Shown here: in pieces, positions 1-5,083 of the stretch | How the letters are laid out: each line of letters starts with the position of its first letter | Position numbering within the stretch: the first letter of the stretch is position 1 | Source: an uncultured Desulfobulbus sp. | GTDB lineage: Bacteria > Desulfobacterota > Desulfobulbia > Desulfobulbales > Desulfobulbaceae | Direction: 5' to 3' | Assembly: GCA_946539945.1 (NCBI GenBank) | Contig: CAMNHX010000154.1 | Coordinates: 1 to 5,083, forward strand | DNA: 5,083 nucleotides | Program-made: the position numbers and the translations under genes | The notes under the pieces: generated by a model | What the model was told of the DNA's origin: nothing | What the model saw: the letters and a program-made list of their open reading frames with translations, nothing else | Databases searched by the model: none

Positions 1-601
1 CCTTGGCTGCATCCTGCTTTTTTCCCGTCTGTTTTTCTGCTTTTTTTTCTGCCTCTTTTTTCCGGTCTTCCACAGCCTCAAAGAAACTGTCCAGTACCTG
101 CATTTTCAGGGTCAGGCGCCAGCGTTCCCGGAGTTCGGCATGATCCGCAACAAAGTTCAGCTTTTTGGGATCAGTTTCCAAGGTTTCCTTGCGTGCGAAG
201 TCAAAGCCAGCGTCCAGAATGGGATCGATCAGGGCATTGACTTCACGGATGCGCGTGTCCAAAAGCCGCCGTCCCAGGTCAGGCAAACTGATCCTGCCTT
301 TCTTGAGTTCATCGTCAATCCTGCTCCTGAACACTTCCAGTTCCTTCACGTCAGACTGCAGGAGAAAGCGTTTTCTGGGGTCAAGTTGCCGCAGGTACAG
401 GTCAAAAATCTTGAGCGACATGGCATCGTCAAGACGTTTCTGCGAAAAGTGCCGACTTGCAAGCTGTTGGCTCACCAGGTAGGTGATGAGCTGGTTGCGC
501 TCCGGATTGAACGGCTCTGTGATCGGCTTGCTTGACTTGGCATGTCCCATGCTGGTCGCAAAGAGAGACAGCGTCAGAACACATGACAGAAGAAAACGCA
601 T
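1..601 (-). CDS. prc: Tail-specific (carboxy-terminal processing) protease, N-terminal part, cut by window edge
   Basis: The frame opens with ATG at 601 and stays open for 200 codons to the left edge, so only the N-terminus is visible. Residues 1-22 look like a Sec signal peptide: Arg2, a hydrophobic core to about residue 17, and a possible cleavage after Gly-His-Ala near residue 21. Residues 30-170 match my recollection of the Prc/Tsp N-terminal helical domain: a segment reading ITYLVSQQLASRHFSQKRLD, then IFDLYLRQLDPRKRFLLQSD, then a RIDDELKKG stretch. A Lys/Glu/Gln-rich tract fills residues 180-200. In the family a PDZ domain and a Ser/Lys protease domain follow; these lie outside the window, so catalytic competence cannot be judged. 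Family role: periplasmic cleavage of proteins from nonpolar C-termini, including cell-wall and lipoprotein substrates. The start is supported by GAGG (minus strand, 610-607), five bases before ATG. It lies 236 bases downstream of hisA. Confidence 0.87.
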   Translation of the reverse strand, partial: MRFLLSCVLTLSLFATSMGHAKSSKPITEPFNPERNQLITYLVSQQLASRHFSQKRLDDAMSLKIFDLYLRQLDPRKRFLLQSDVKELEVFRSRIDDELKKGRISLPDLGRRLLDTRIREVNALIDPILDAGFDFARKETLETDPKKLNFVADHAELRERWRLTLKMQVLDSFFEAVEDRKKEAEKKAEKQTGKKQDAAK

Positions 602-616
602 GGCAACCTCAACATT

Positions 617-689
617 GGTCCGGGCGGACCGGAAAAGATGCGCCAGTCCGCACAGCGGGCTGGCCTTTTGGACACCCGCACAGGGTGTC
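617..689 (-). other. Cluster of three hairpins in the hisA-prc gap
   Basis: Three inverted repeats stand in a row. GACACCC/GGGTGTC at 671-689 has a 7-bp stem and 5-base loop. GCCAG/CTGGC with inner CCGC/GCGG at 642-664 has one mismatch and a 3-base loop. GGTCC/GGACC at 617-630 has a 5-bp stem and ends six bases before the prc Shine-Dalgarno. The middle hairpin is followed on the minus strand by a short T4 run (636-633, five bases on) and on the plus strand by another T4 (666-669), so it could be a weak terminator in either direction. It is equally possible that all three form a structured 5' leader for prc. The stems are seen directly; the function is inferred. Confidence 0.4.
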
Positions 690-747
690 GGTGCTGGAAA
701 CAGCGGTCTTGGCCCTTCCGCCAGACCTGAAGAGCTGATTCCGGGGG

Positions 748-775
748 ATTATCCTGTTTTTACTGTGTTTGGCAC
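748..775 (-). promoter_or_regulatory. Candidate sigma70-type promoter for prc
   Basis: On the minus strand the -10-like GATAAT (753-748, five of six to consensus) is preceded by a 16-base A-rich spacer and the -35-like GTGCCA (775-770, four of six). Transcription would start near 741, giving a leader of about 140 bases that contains the hairpins at 617-689. This would let prc be expressed separately from the fusA group. The match is moderate and could be chance. Confidence 0.3.
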
Positions 776-809
776 GCTGCGGCTCGTGCTGCTGTCCGCC
801 GCGAAGCTG

Positions 810-826
810 GAACCTTGAAGAGGTTC
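810..826 (-). terminator. Small hairpin just after hisA, weak terminator candidate
   Basis: A perfect 6-bp inverted repeat, GAACCT/AGGTTC with a 5-base loop, lies 12 bases after the hisA stop codon. It has no T tract on the minus strand, so it is not a convincing intrinsic terminator. It could act as an RNA 3'-end stabiliser or be meaningless. Confidence 0.2.
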
Positions 827-837
827 AGTCTCCCTGT

Positions 838-1671
838 TCAGCGTGCGCTGCCCTGCTTCCCGTAGCGGGCAGCCAGTTCGGTGTATGTGATACCATTGCC
901 GCCAAAAATATCCAAGGCAGAACCGACAGTCGCGTCAATTCGGCCCTGTCCGGCCTGGTCCACCAGTTCCATATCTGCCATGCTGGCAATGCCGCCCGCA
1001 TAGGTTACAGGAATGGGCGCAGTCTGGGCCAGCAAGTCCAGAAGACGGGCATCCAGACCAGTGCAGGTCCCTTCCACGTCCACGGCATGGACCAGAAATT
1101 CATCGCAGTACGAAGCCAGTCCGGCCAGTGACTCCGCGCCCAGCCGAAATTCGGTAAAGCGCTGCCAGCGATCCGTTACCACGTAGTAACCGTTGTCCCG
1201 GAAGCGGCAGCTCAAATCCAGAACCAGACGCTCCTTGCCCACCAGTCGGGACAAAGTGGCAAGCCGATCCAGATCCATTTGACCTTCATGAAAGATCCAC
1301 GAGGTGACAATGACATGGCTCGCGCCGCGTTCCAGCCAGAGTCTAGCATTGTCCGCCGTGATGCCGCCGCCGACCTGCAAGCCGCCCGGCCAGGCTGCCA
1401 AGGCTTCACAGGCGGCAGACTCGTTGCCAGGACCAAGCATGATCACATGACCGCCGGACAAATTATCGCGCCGGTACAGGTCCGCGTAAAAAGAGGCAGG
1501 TCGGGAAGAAGAAAAGTTGGTGCGCAGGGAACCGGGTTCATCCCGCAAGGTAGCGCCGACAATCTGTTTGACCTTGCCGTCATGCAGATCAATGCAGGGA
1601 CGAAAGCGCATGGGAAACAGAGGAAAAGAGGAAAGCCGGGGAACAGGAATCGCTCCCCGGCAGGGAAACAT
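838..1671 (-). CDS. hisA: ProFAR isomerase, eukaryotic-type HisA
   Basis: This is the (beta/alpha)8 enzyme that converts ProFAR to PRFAR, the fourth step of histidine synthesis in the cytoplasm. The sequence follows the yeast HIS6 type rather than ordinary bacterial HisA: CIDLHDGKVKQIVG (26-39), TNF (51-53), HVIMLGPGN (75-83), LQVGGGI (98-104), VIVTSW (120-125), LVLDLSCR (149-156), HAVDVEGTCTG (195-205), YAGGI (224-228) and a C-terminal GSALDIFGGN (250-259). Asp28 and Asp198 are the likely acid/base residues. The longest frame gives 277 residues and starts at 1671, with SD AAGGA six bases upstream and a TGATG overlap with the ATPase stop. Homologues would start at Met21 (ATG at 1611), giving 257 residues, close to yeast HIS6 at about 261, but no SD precedes that ATG. 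I kept 1671 because of the SD and coupling; residues 1-20 are not conserved and the start is uncertain. No other his gene is nearby. Confidence 0.93.
   Translation of the reverse strand: MFPCRGAIPVPRLSSFPLFPMRFRPCIDLHDGKVKQIVGATLRDEPGSLRTNFSSSRPASFYADLYRRDNLSGGHVIMLGPGNESAACEALAAWPGGLQVGGGITADNARLWLERGASHVIVTSWIFHEGQMDLDRLATLSRLVGKERLVLDLSCRFRDNGYYVVTDRWQRFTEFRLGAESLAGLASYCDEFLVHAVDVEGTCTGLDARLLDLLAQTAPIPVTYAGGIASMADMELVDQAGQGRIDATVGSALDIFGGNGITYTELAARYGKQGSAR
1622..1661 (-). terminator. Terminator-like hairpin between the ATPase stop and the conserved HisA start
   Basis: A perfect 8-bp GC-rich stem, GCCGGGGA/TCCCCGGC (1635-1642 with 1654-1661), has an 11-base loop. On the minus strand it is followed at once by the T-rich tract TTTCCTCTTTTCC (1634-1622). 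That is the layout of an intrinsic terminator, ten bases past the ATPase stop. It also lies inside the first 20 codons of the longest hisA frame. Either it ends some fusA-ATPase transcripts before hisA, or ribosomes entering hisA from 1671 melt it. The T tract is interrupted by C, so termination would probably be partial. Confidence 0.55.
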
Positions 1672-2363
1672 CAGTGTTCCTTGACCATCATGGTAGTGGG
1701 ATCAAGCCGCAATCCCTTGCTGCTGCCGCTGTGCTCGCCGCTATGACTGATGAACTGCAAGTCAATGGTCGCGTCTTCCTGCGGGTTCAGGAGGATGATG
1801 GTATCAAAGAGATCGTCAATCTCATGGCAGGGCGCAGGCACGCCACTGGGCGAAACGCGTGGATCCTCCCGATGGCGGATGGCGGAAAACCAGGCGTGCA
1901 GGTCCATGGTTTCCACCAGATTCTTCAGATCTTCCAAGGCGTCGCGAGTGATGCCGGCAAAGTCAATGCCGTCCACAATCAGCACGTCAGGACGGAAAAT
2001 GTCCTGCAGGATCAGGTCGTTCAGACGCTCTTCCAAGCGGGAACGGGTAAAATTCGCCACCTTGAAGGTCATGATCATGCGGTGTCGGTTCACCATATCG
2101 ATCAGCTCGTGGGGGCGCTCCACGCTGTGCTCTGCCAAGATGCACTGGAGTATCTCGTCGTAGCGGGCCTTGATCTTGTCAATGCTACGCCCCACGCTGA
2201 CGTGAATGACCTGCTTGCCGCGCAGGATGGCGTCCAGCGCAATCTGCGCCAGAATCGCGGTCTTGCCCAGACCGGCACGGGCCATGATCAGGCCCATGTG
2301 GCTGTCCTTGCTCATGTGCAGCACGCGCAGCGGATTTTGCTGTGCCAGTTCCGTATATGCCAT
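1671..2363 (-). CDS. Stand-alone RecA/DnaB-like P-loop ATPase of unknown function
   Basis: This 230-residue protein has a single P-loop domain and no recognisable partner domain. Walker A is ARAGLGKT (28-35), with Ala in place of the usual first Gly. The next core strand is KQVIHVSVGRS (50-60), a further strand is MIMTFKVAN (96-104), and Walker B is PDVLIVDG (125-132) with Asp131. The end, IDLQFISHSGEHSG followed by LRLDPTTMMV, resembles the closing strands of DnaB- and KaiC-type RecA cores. DnaB and KaiC have a catalytic Glu in SLE at the second strand; here the aligned residues read SVG, so hydrolysis may be weak or absent. No signal peptide or membrane segment is seen, so it should be cytoplasmic. 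The start has a strong SD, AGGAG (2374-2370), six bases before ATG. It follows fusA by 37 bases with no terminator, so cotranscription is likely. I do not know a characterised homologue; a nucleic-acid or ribosome-linked role would be a guess from context. Confidence 0.85.
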   Translation of the reverse strand: MAYTELAQQNPLRVLHMSKDSHMGLIMARAGLGKTAILAQIALDAILRGKQVIHVSVGRSIDKIKARYDEILQCILAEHSVERPHELIDMVNRHRMIMTFKVANFTRSRLEERLNDLILQDIFRPDVLIVDGIDFAGITRDALEDLKNLVETMDLHAWFSAIRHREDPRVSPSGVPAPCHEIDDLFDTIILLNPQEDATIDLQFISHSGEHSGSSKGLRLDPTTMMVKEH

Positions 2364-2400
2364 TGTCTTCTCCTAGAAAATGCCGACTCTGCGCGTCAGG

Positions 2401-4485
2401 TCAGGCGTCTTTCTTCTTTTCTTTGAAGGATTTGATCAGCTCTTCGGCCAGATTCCGGGGAACCTGCTTGTAGCTGGTGAACTCCATGGTGAATTCCGCC
2501 TTACCCTGGGTCAGGGAGCGCAGAACCGTGGAATAGCCGAACATTTCAGCCAAGGGCACTTCCGCCTCCACCACAGTGTAGTTGCTGTCTTCAGAAGTAC
2601 CGATAATCACGCCGCGGCGCTGGTTGATGCTGCCCATGACCGCGCCCTGAAACTCGGAAGGGCCTTCCACAGCCACCTTCATGATCGGCTCCATAATCAC
2701 AGCGCCCGCCTTGTCGTAGCCCTGCTTGAACGCGCCCATGGCTGCAACCTGGAAGGCCACGTCCGAGGAGTCCACCGCATGAGAGGACCCGTCATTGATG
2801 GTCACGCGCACGCCTGTGATGGGCGCACCCACCAGGGTTCCCTTTTCCAGGGACTTTTGAAAACCCTTGTCGCAGGACCCGATGAACTCACGCGGAATCG
2901 TGCCGCCCACGATCTGGTCCACAAACTCGTACTCGCCTTCTTCCAAAGGCTCCATGAAGCCAGCCACGCGGCCAAACTGACCTGAACCACCGGTCTGCTT
3001 CTTGTGGGTAAAGTCAAACTCTGCCCGCTTGGTAATGGCCTCGCGATAAGCCACCTGCGGCGCACCCACTTCCACCTCGGCGTTGTACTCGCGCTTCATA
3101 CGCTCGATGTACACGTCCAGATGCAGCTCGCCCATGCCGGAAATAATGGTCTCTCCGGTCTCGTGATCCACATAGGTCTTGAAGGTGGGGTCTTCCTTGG
3201 TGAAGCGGTTGAGCGCCTTGGACATATTGATCTGGGCCTTGTTGTCTACCGGCTTGATGGCTAAAGAAATAACCGGCGCAGGCACGTGCATGGAACTCAT
3301 GGACCAGTTCAGATCAGGGGCGCAGAAGGTGTCGCCCGAAGCGCAGTCCACGCCAAAGAGCGCCACAATATCGCCAGCGCCTGCCTCTTCGATGTCCTCC
3401 ATCTCATCCGCGTGCATACGGACCAGACGCCCCACCTTGACCTTCTTGCCGGTACGGGTGTCAACAATGGTATCGCCCTTTTTGATCTCGCCCTGATAGG
3501 TGCGGATATAGGTAAGCTGCCCGTAGCGTCCGTCTTCCAGCTTGAAGGCCAAGGCAACCATTGGGTCTGCGGGATCGTTGCTGACCTTGACTTCCTTTTC
3601 GCCGTTGTTCAGGTCAAGCGCTGTATTTTCAATGTCTTTCGGGTTGGGCAGGTACTCGCCGATGGCGTCCAGAAGAAGCTGGATACCCTTGTTCTTGTAG
3701 GCAGAACCCATCATCACCGGCGTGAACTCCAGCGCCAACGTGCCCTTGCGGATGGCCTCCCGGATCAGCTCAACCGGAATTTCCTTTTCCTCCAGCATCA
3801 GCTCTGTCAGCTCGTCGGAGAACATGGACACGGCGTCCAGAAGCTCCTCGCGCTTGGCCTTGGCCTCGTCCAGCAAGTTGTCTGGAATGGACTCGCGCCG
3901 GATCTGCTGGCCCTGTTCGCCGTCAAAGTACACAGCCTCCATGGTGATCAGATCCACCATGCCCGCAAGGTCGGCTTCCAGGCCGATGGGCATTTGCAGC
4001 ATGACCGCGTTCAGGCCCAGCTTGTCGCGCAGTTGCTGGGTCACGCGGTAGGGATTGGCGCCGGTGCGGTCGCACTTGTTGACAAAGGCGATACGGGGAA
4101 CCTTGTAGCGGGTCATCTGCCGGTTGACCGTGATGGACTGCGACTGCACACCGCCTACCGAACAGAGAATGAGCACCGCGCCGTCCAGCACGCGCAGGGC
4201 GCGCTCCACCTCAATGGTGAAGTCCACATGCCCGGGGGTGTCGATGATGTTGATGGCATAGTCCTTCCAGGTGCAGTGCGTGGCTGCCGACTGGATGGTG
4301 ATGCCGCGTTCGCGCTCCAGGTCCATGGAATCCATAGTAGCGCCGACGCCGTCCTTGCCGCGTACCTCATGAATGGCGTGGATGCGCTGTGTGAAGAACA
4401 GGATGCGTTCCGTAAGCGTGGTTTTGCCCGAGTCAATGTGGGCGCTGATGCCGATGTTCCGTACCTTTGCCAGATCCTTTTTCAT
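2401..4485 (-). CDS. fusA: Elongation factor G, spdEFG1 / mitochondrial EF-G1-like
   Basis: This is a full-length EF-G of 694 residues, the GTPase that moves tRNAs and mRNA through the ribosome. G motifs are intact: G1 AHIDSGKTT (15-23), G2 RGIT with Thr63, G3 DTPGH (82-86), G4 NKCD (136-139) and G5 GSA (260-262). Domains II and III follow, then domain IV with GGSGQFGRV (about 499-507) and a tip loop with His569 in HAVDSSD. Domain V ends near 690, with a lysine-rich tail. [34 protein letters not shown] and [16 protein letters not shown] are typical of the spdEFG1/mtEFG1 branch; classical bacterial EF-G has AHIDAGKTTTTER. In that branch EF-G1 does translocation and a second paralogue does recycling. 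Cys138 in NKCD replaces the commoner Met or Leu. The gene is not in a str operon here. No SD stands at a normal distance: GGAGAGGG (4513-4506) is 20 bases upstream. The start overlaps the stop of a 17-codon leader ORF. Confidence 0.97.
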   Translation of the reverse strand: MKKDLAKVRNIGISAHIDSGKTTLTERILFFTQRIHAIHEVRGKDGVGATMDSMDLERERGITIQSAATHCTWKDYAINIIDTPGHVDFTIEVERALRVLDGAVLILCSVGGVQSQSITVNRQMTRYKVPRIAFVNKCDRTGANPYRVTQQLRDKLGLNAVMLQMPIGLEADLAGMVDLITMEAVYFDGEQGQQIRRESIPDNLLDEAKAKREELLDAVSMFSDELTELMLEEKEIPVELIREAIRKGTLALEFTPVMMGSAYKNKGIQLLLDAIGEYLPNPKDIENTALDLNNGEKEVKVSNDPADPMVALAFKLEDGRYGQLTYIRTYQGEIKKGDTIVDTRTGKKVKVGRLVRMHADEMEDIEEAGAGDIVALFGVDCASGDTFCAPDLNWSMSSMHVPAPVISLAIKPVDNKAQINMSKALNRFTKEDPTFKTYVDHETGETIISGMGELHLDVYIERMKREYNAEVEVGAPQVAYREAITKRAEFDFTHKKQTGGSGQFGRVAGFMEPLEEGEYEFVDQIVGGTIPREFIGSCDKGFQKSLEKGTLVGAPITGVRVTINDGSSHAVDSSDVAFQVAAMGAFKQGYDKAGAVIMEPIMKVAVEGPSEFQGAVMGSINQRRGVIIGTSEDSNYTVVEAEVPLAEMFGYSTVLRSLTQGKAEFTMEFTSYKQVPRNLAEELIKSFKEKKKDA

Positions 4486-4535
4486 ACTGCCAGCCGCTTT
4501 GCCGACCCTCTCCGTTTATGGGTTGTTGCGTTCAT
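4482..4535 (-). CDS. Possible 17-residue leader peptide overlapping the fusA start
   Basis: A minus-strand ATG at 4535 opens a frame encoding [17 protein letters not shown]. Its TGA stop overlaps the fusA ATG as ATGA. The peptide is basic and matches nothing I recognise. fusA has no well-placed Shine-Dalgarno of its own, so reinitiation after this ORF would explain how fusA is translated. Against it, the leader's own SD is poor: GGGAG lies 11 bases upstream. The same frame also stays open further upstream through the terminator, so openness alone proves little. Confidence 0.3.
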   Translation of the reverse strand: MNATTHKRRGSAKRLAV

Positions 4536-4536
4536 G

Positions 4537-4558
4537 CCGGAATGCACTCCCGGAATGC
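4537..4558. repeat. Two direct copies of CCGGAATGC in the fusA leader
   Basis: CCGGAATGC occurs at 4537-4545 and 4550-4558, with starts 13 bases apart. Eight bases of the reverse complement, CATTCCGG, recur at 4646-4653, upstream of the promoter candidate. The pair sits between the terminator and the leader ORF. It could be an operator or part of a leader RNA fold. The repeats are exact; a function is not shown. Confidence 0.5.
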
Positions 4559-4591
4559 AAAAGAAAAAAAAGGCGAAGCGTTTCGCTCCGC
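4559..4591 (-). terminator. Strong intrinsic terminator upstream of fusA
   Basis: Read on the minus strand, GCGGAGCG pairs with CGCTTCGC over 8 bp, with one G-T wobble, around an AAA loop (4591-4573). It is followed by C, eight T (4571-4564), C and four T. This is a textbook rho-independent terminator pointing towards fusA, 73 bases before its start. It could end a transcript coming from a gene beyond the right edge. Because a promoter candidate lies just upstream at 4604-4632, it could instead act as an attenuator or a 5' hairpin on the fusA mRNA. Confidence 0.78.
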
Positions 4592-4603
4592 GTGAAATGA
4601 GAG

Positions 4604-4632
4604 AAAATAGCAAAGCAGCGTCTTTCTGTAAA
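4604..4632 (-). promoter_or_regulatory. fusA: Candidate sigma70 promoter for fusA, with extended -10
   Basis: On the minus strand a -35-like TTTACA (4632-4627, five of six) is followed after exactly 17 bases by TATTTT (4609-4604, four of six). A TGC extended -10 element immediately precedes it. Transcription would begin near 4597, about six bases before the terminator stem, giving a fusA leader of roughly 110 bases. I saw no better match between here and fusA. The position directly ahead of a terminator is odd and lowers confidence. Confidence 0.45.
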
Positions 4633-4734
4633 GAACAATCTCGCCCATTCCGGGGTGCAGTCTGTTTTCTGAGCTGCTTCAGGCGGGATGCCTTCGCAAC
4701 CCGGTGAAAAAGGGTCTTTTTTGAGTGGGGGGGA

Positions 4735-4874
4735 TAGAGCGTTTCCGTTTTCATTTTTTATGTCATGCTGAACGAAGCGAAGCATCTCCTGCCGCCTTCC
4801 CGGTATTCTCCATGAGATTCTTCAGCGCTTCGCGCTTCAGAATGACAGTAAAAAGACAAAGCGGAACCGCTCTA
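4735..4874. repeat. 140-bp nested inverted repeat, MITE/REP-like
   Basis: The left half (4735-4788) and right half (4814-4874) are inverted copies along almost their whole length, with a 25-base centre. The ends are TAGAGCGTTTCCGTTTT (4735-4751) and, reversed, TAGAGCGGTTCCGCTTT (4874-4858): 15 of 17 identical. Next come T-rich tracts, then TGTCATGCTGAA (4761-4772) against TGTCATTCTGAA (4847-4836), a CGAAGCG core on both sides, and ATCTC closing each arm. The right arm also holds its own small hairpin, AGCGC/GCGCT (4824-4836). Palindromes built on TGTCAT..CTGA..CGAAGC..ATCTC are, from memory, a common dispersed type in many bacterial genomes. Each end carries TA, which would fit a TA target site, but no longer duplication is visible. 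It encodes no transposase, so if mobile it depends on another element. It lies upstream of the fusA promoter. Confidence 0.7.
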
Positions 4875-5083
4875 ACTTTCTGATGTTCACAGGATCAGGG
4901 TAATCAGGGGACAAGCTGTCCTGGTGTCGCCAAGAGTGACTCCAAGGGAACCTTGCAAAACATCCATATTCCGCCTTGGTGGGTGGTTCTATCAATTTTT
5001 TTTTCCCCGTCCGCTTCGCCGTGTTTGCCGGTTGAGCGGGGGATGGGCGGGGCCATCGCTCCTCTTCCGGGCTGTTTCGCCCC
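4875..5083. other. Right-edge stretch without a convincing gene
   Basis: I see no gene that can be supported here. Visible items are two direct copies of ATCAGGG nine bases apart (4894-4900, 4903-4909), a GGACA/TGTCC hairpin with a 3-base loop (4909-4921), a CAAGG/CCTTG hairpin (4943-4955), a distant CCAAGG/CCTTGG pair (4942-4947, 4974-4979) and a run of nine T (4996-5004). A short basic minus-strand frame enters from the right edge and stops at 4992; it may be the tail of an upstream gene. With the repeat and fusA leader to its left, this completes about 490 bases upstream of the fusA terminator without a supported gene. Confidence 0.5.

Noticed and set aside
770..785. TGGCAC on the plus strand as a sigma54 -24 element
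   Set aside because: The expected TTGC five bases further on is absent, and no plus-strand gene follows.
1674..2426. A 250-codon plus-strand frame opposite the ATPase gene
   Set aside because: Low-complexity antisense translation with no motif. The minus-strand frame has Walker A and B motifs and a strong SD.
3286..4707. A 473-codon open frame on the plus strand, antisense to fusA
   Set aside because: It is a mirror of the fusA reading frame in a strongly codon-biased gene, rich in His/Leu/Val/Gly with no recognisable motif, and it runs through the fusA leader terminator. fusA on the other strand is unequivocal.
4707..4722. AAAAAG/CTTTTT palindrome as a plus-strand terminator
   Set aside because: The stem is all A-T except one pair, with a 3-base loop, and there is no upstream plus-strand gene to terminate.
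4482..4754. A 90-codon minus-strand frame ending at the fusA start
   Set aside because: It translates straight through the terminator (giving a run of Phe) and part of the palindromic repeat, and looks like chance openness. Only its last 17 codons are kept as a tentative leader ORF.
4904..5056. A 50-codon minus-strand ORF with a purine-rich stretch before its ATG
   Set aside because: The SD-like AGGAG is only two bases from the ATG, the product resembles nothing, and other frames here are equally open.
4592..5083. A structured RNA gene (tRNA, 4.5S RNA, 6S RNA or tmRNA) ahead of the terminator
   Set aside because: No T-loop motif, no SRP tetraloop core and no tmRNA tRNA-like end was found on either strand. 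The evident structure is explained by the inverted repeat. A covariance-model search would be decisive.

Overview
The window reads almost entirely on the minus strand. It looks like a chromosomal segment of a moderately GC-rich member of the former Deltaproteobacteria (Desulfobacterota), most likely a Desulfovibrio-like organism. The main evidence is the elongation factor G, which has the signature of the spdEFG1 subfamily (spirochaetes, planctomycetes, delta-proteobacteria; the relatives of mitochondrial EF-G1). A eukaryotic-type HisA fits but is not diagnostic. The taxonomic call is inference from protein family resemblance, since no search could be run.

Layout in transcription order (right to left). 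Bases 4592-5083 hold no convincing gene. They contain a 140-bp nested inverted repeat resembling a MITE or REP element (4735-4874) and, nearer fusA, a promoter candidate (4604-4632). A strong intrinsic terminator (4559-4591) and a pair of 9-bp direct repeats (4537-4558) follow. A 17-codon leader ORF (4482-4535) has a stop that overlaps the fusA start as ATGA. Then come fusA (2401-4485), a stand-alone RecA/DnaB-like P-loop ATPase of unknown role (1671-2363, 37 bases after fusA, strong Shine-Dalgarno) and a eukaryotic-type hisA (838-1671) whose longest frame overlaps the ATPase stop as TGATG. After a 236-base gap with several hairpins, a secreted or periplasmic tail-specific protease (prc/tsp) starts at 601 and runs off the left edge.

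fusA, the ATPase gene and hisA are spaced like an operon. A terminator-like hairpin sits between the ATPase stop and the start that HisA homologues would predict, so hisA may be partly insulated or controlled by translation through the hairpin. EF-G drives ribosomal translocation, HisA performs the fourth step of histidine synthesis, and Prc degrades or trims exported proteins. No shared pathway is obvious. No other his, str-operon or ribosomal protein genes are in view.

The points most worth a second look are the fusA leader (promoter, terminator, overlapping leader ORF, no SD at fusA itself), the ATPase that appears to lack the usual catalytic glutamate, the terminator inside the putative HisA N-terminal extension, and the long nested palindrome. 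No CRISPR array, tRNA or rRNA was recognised.
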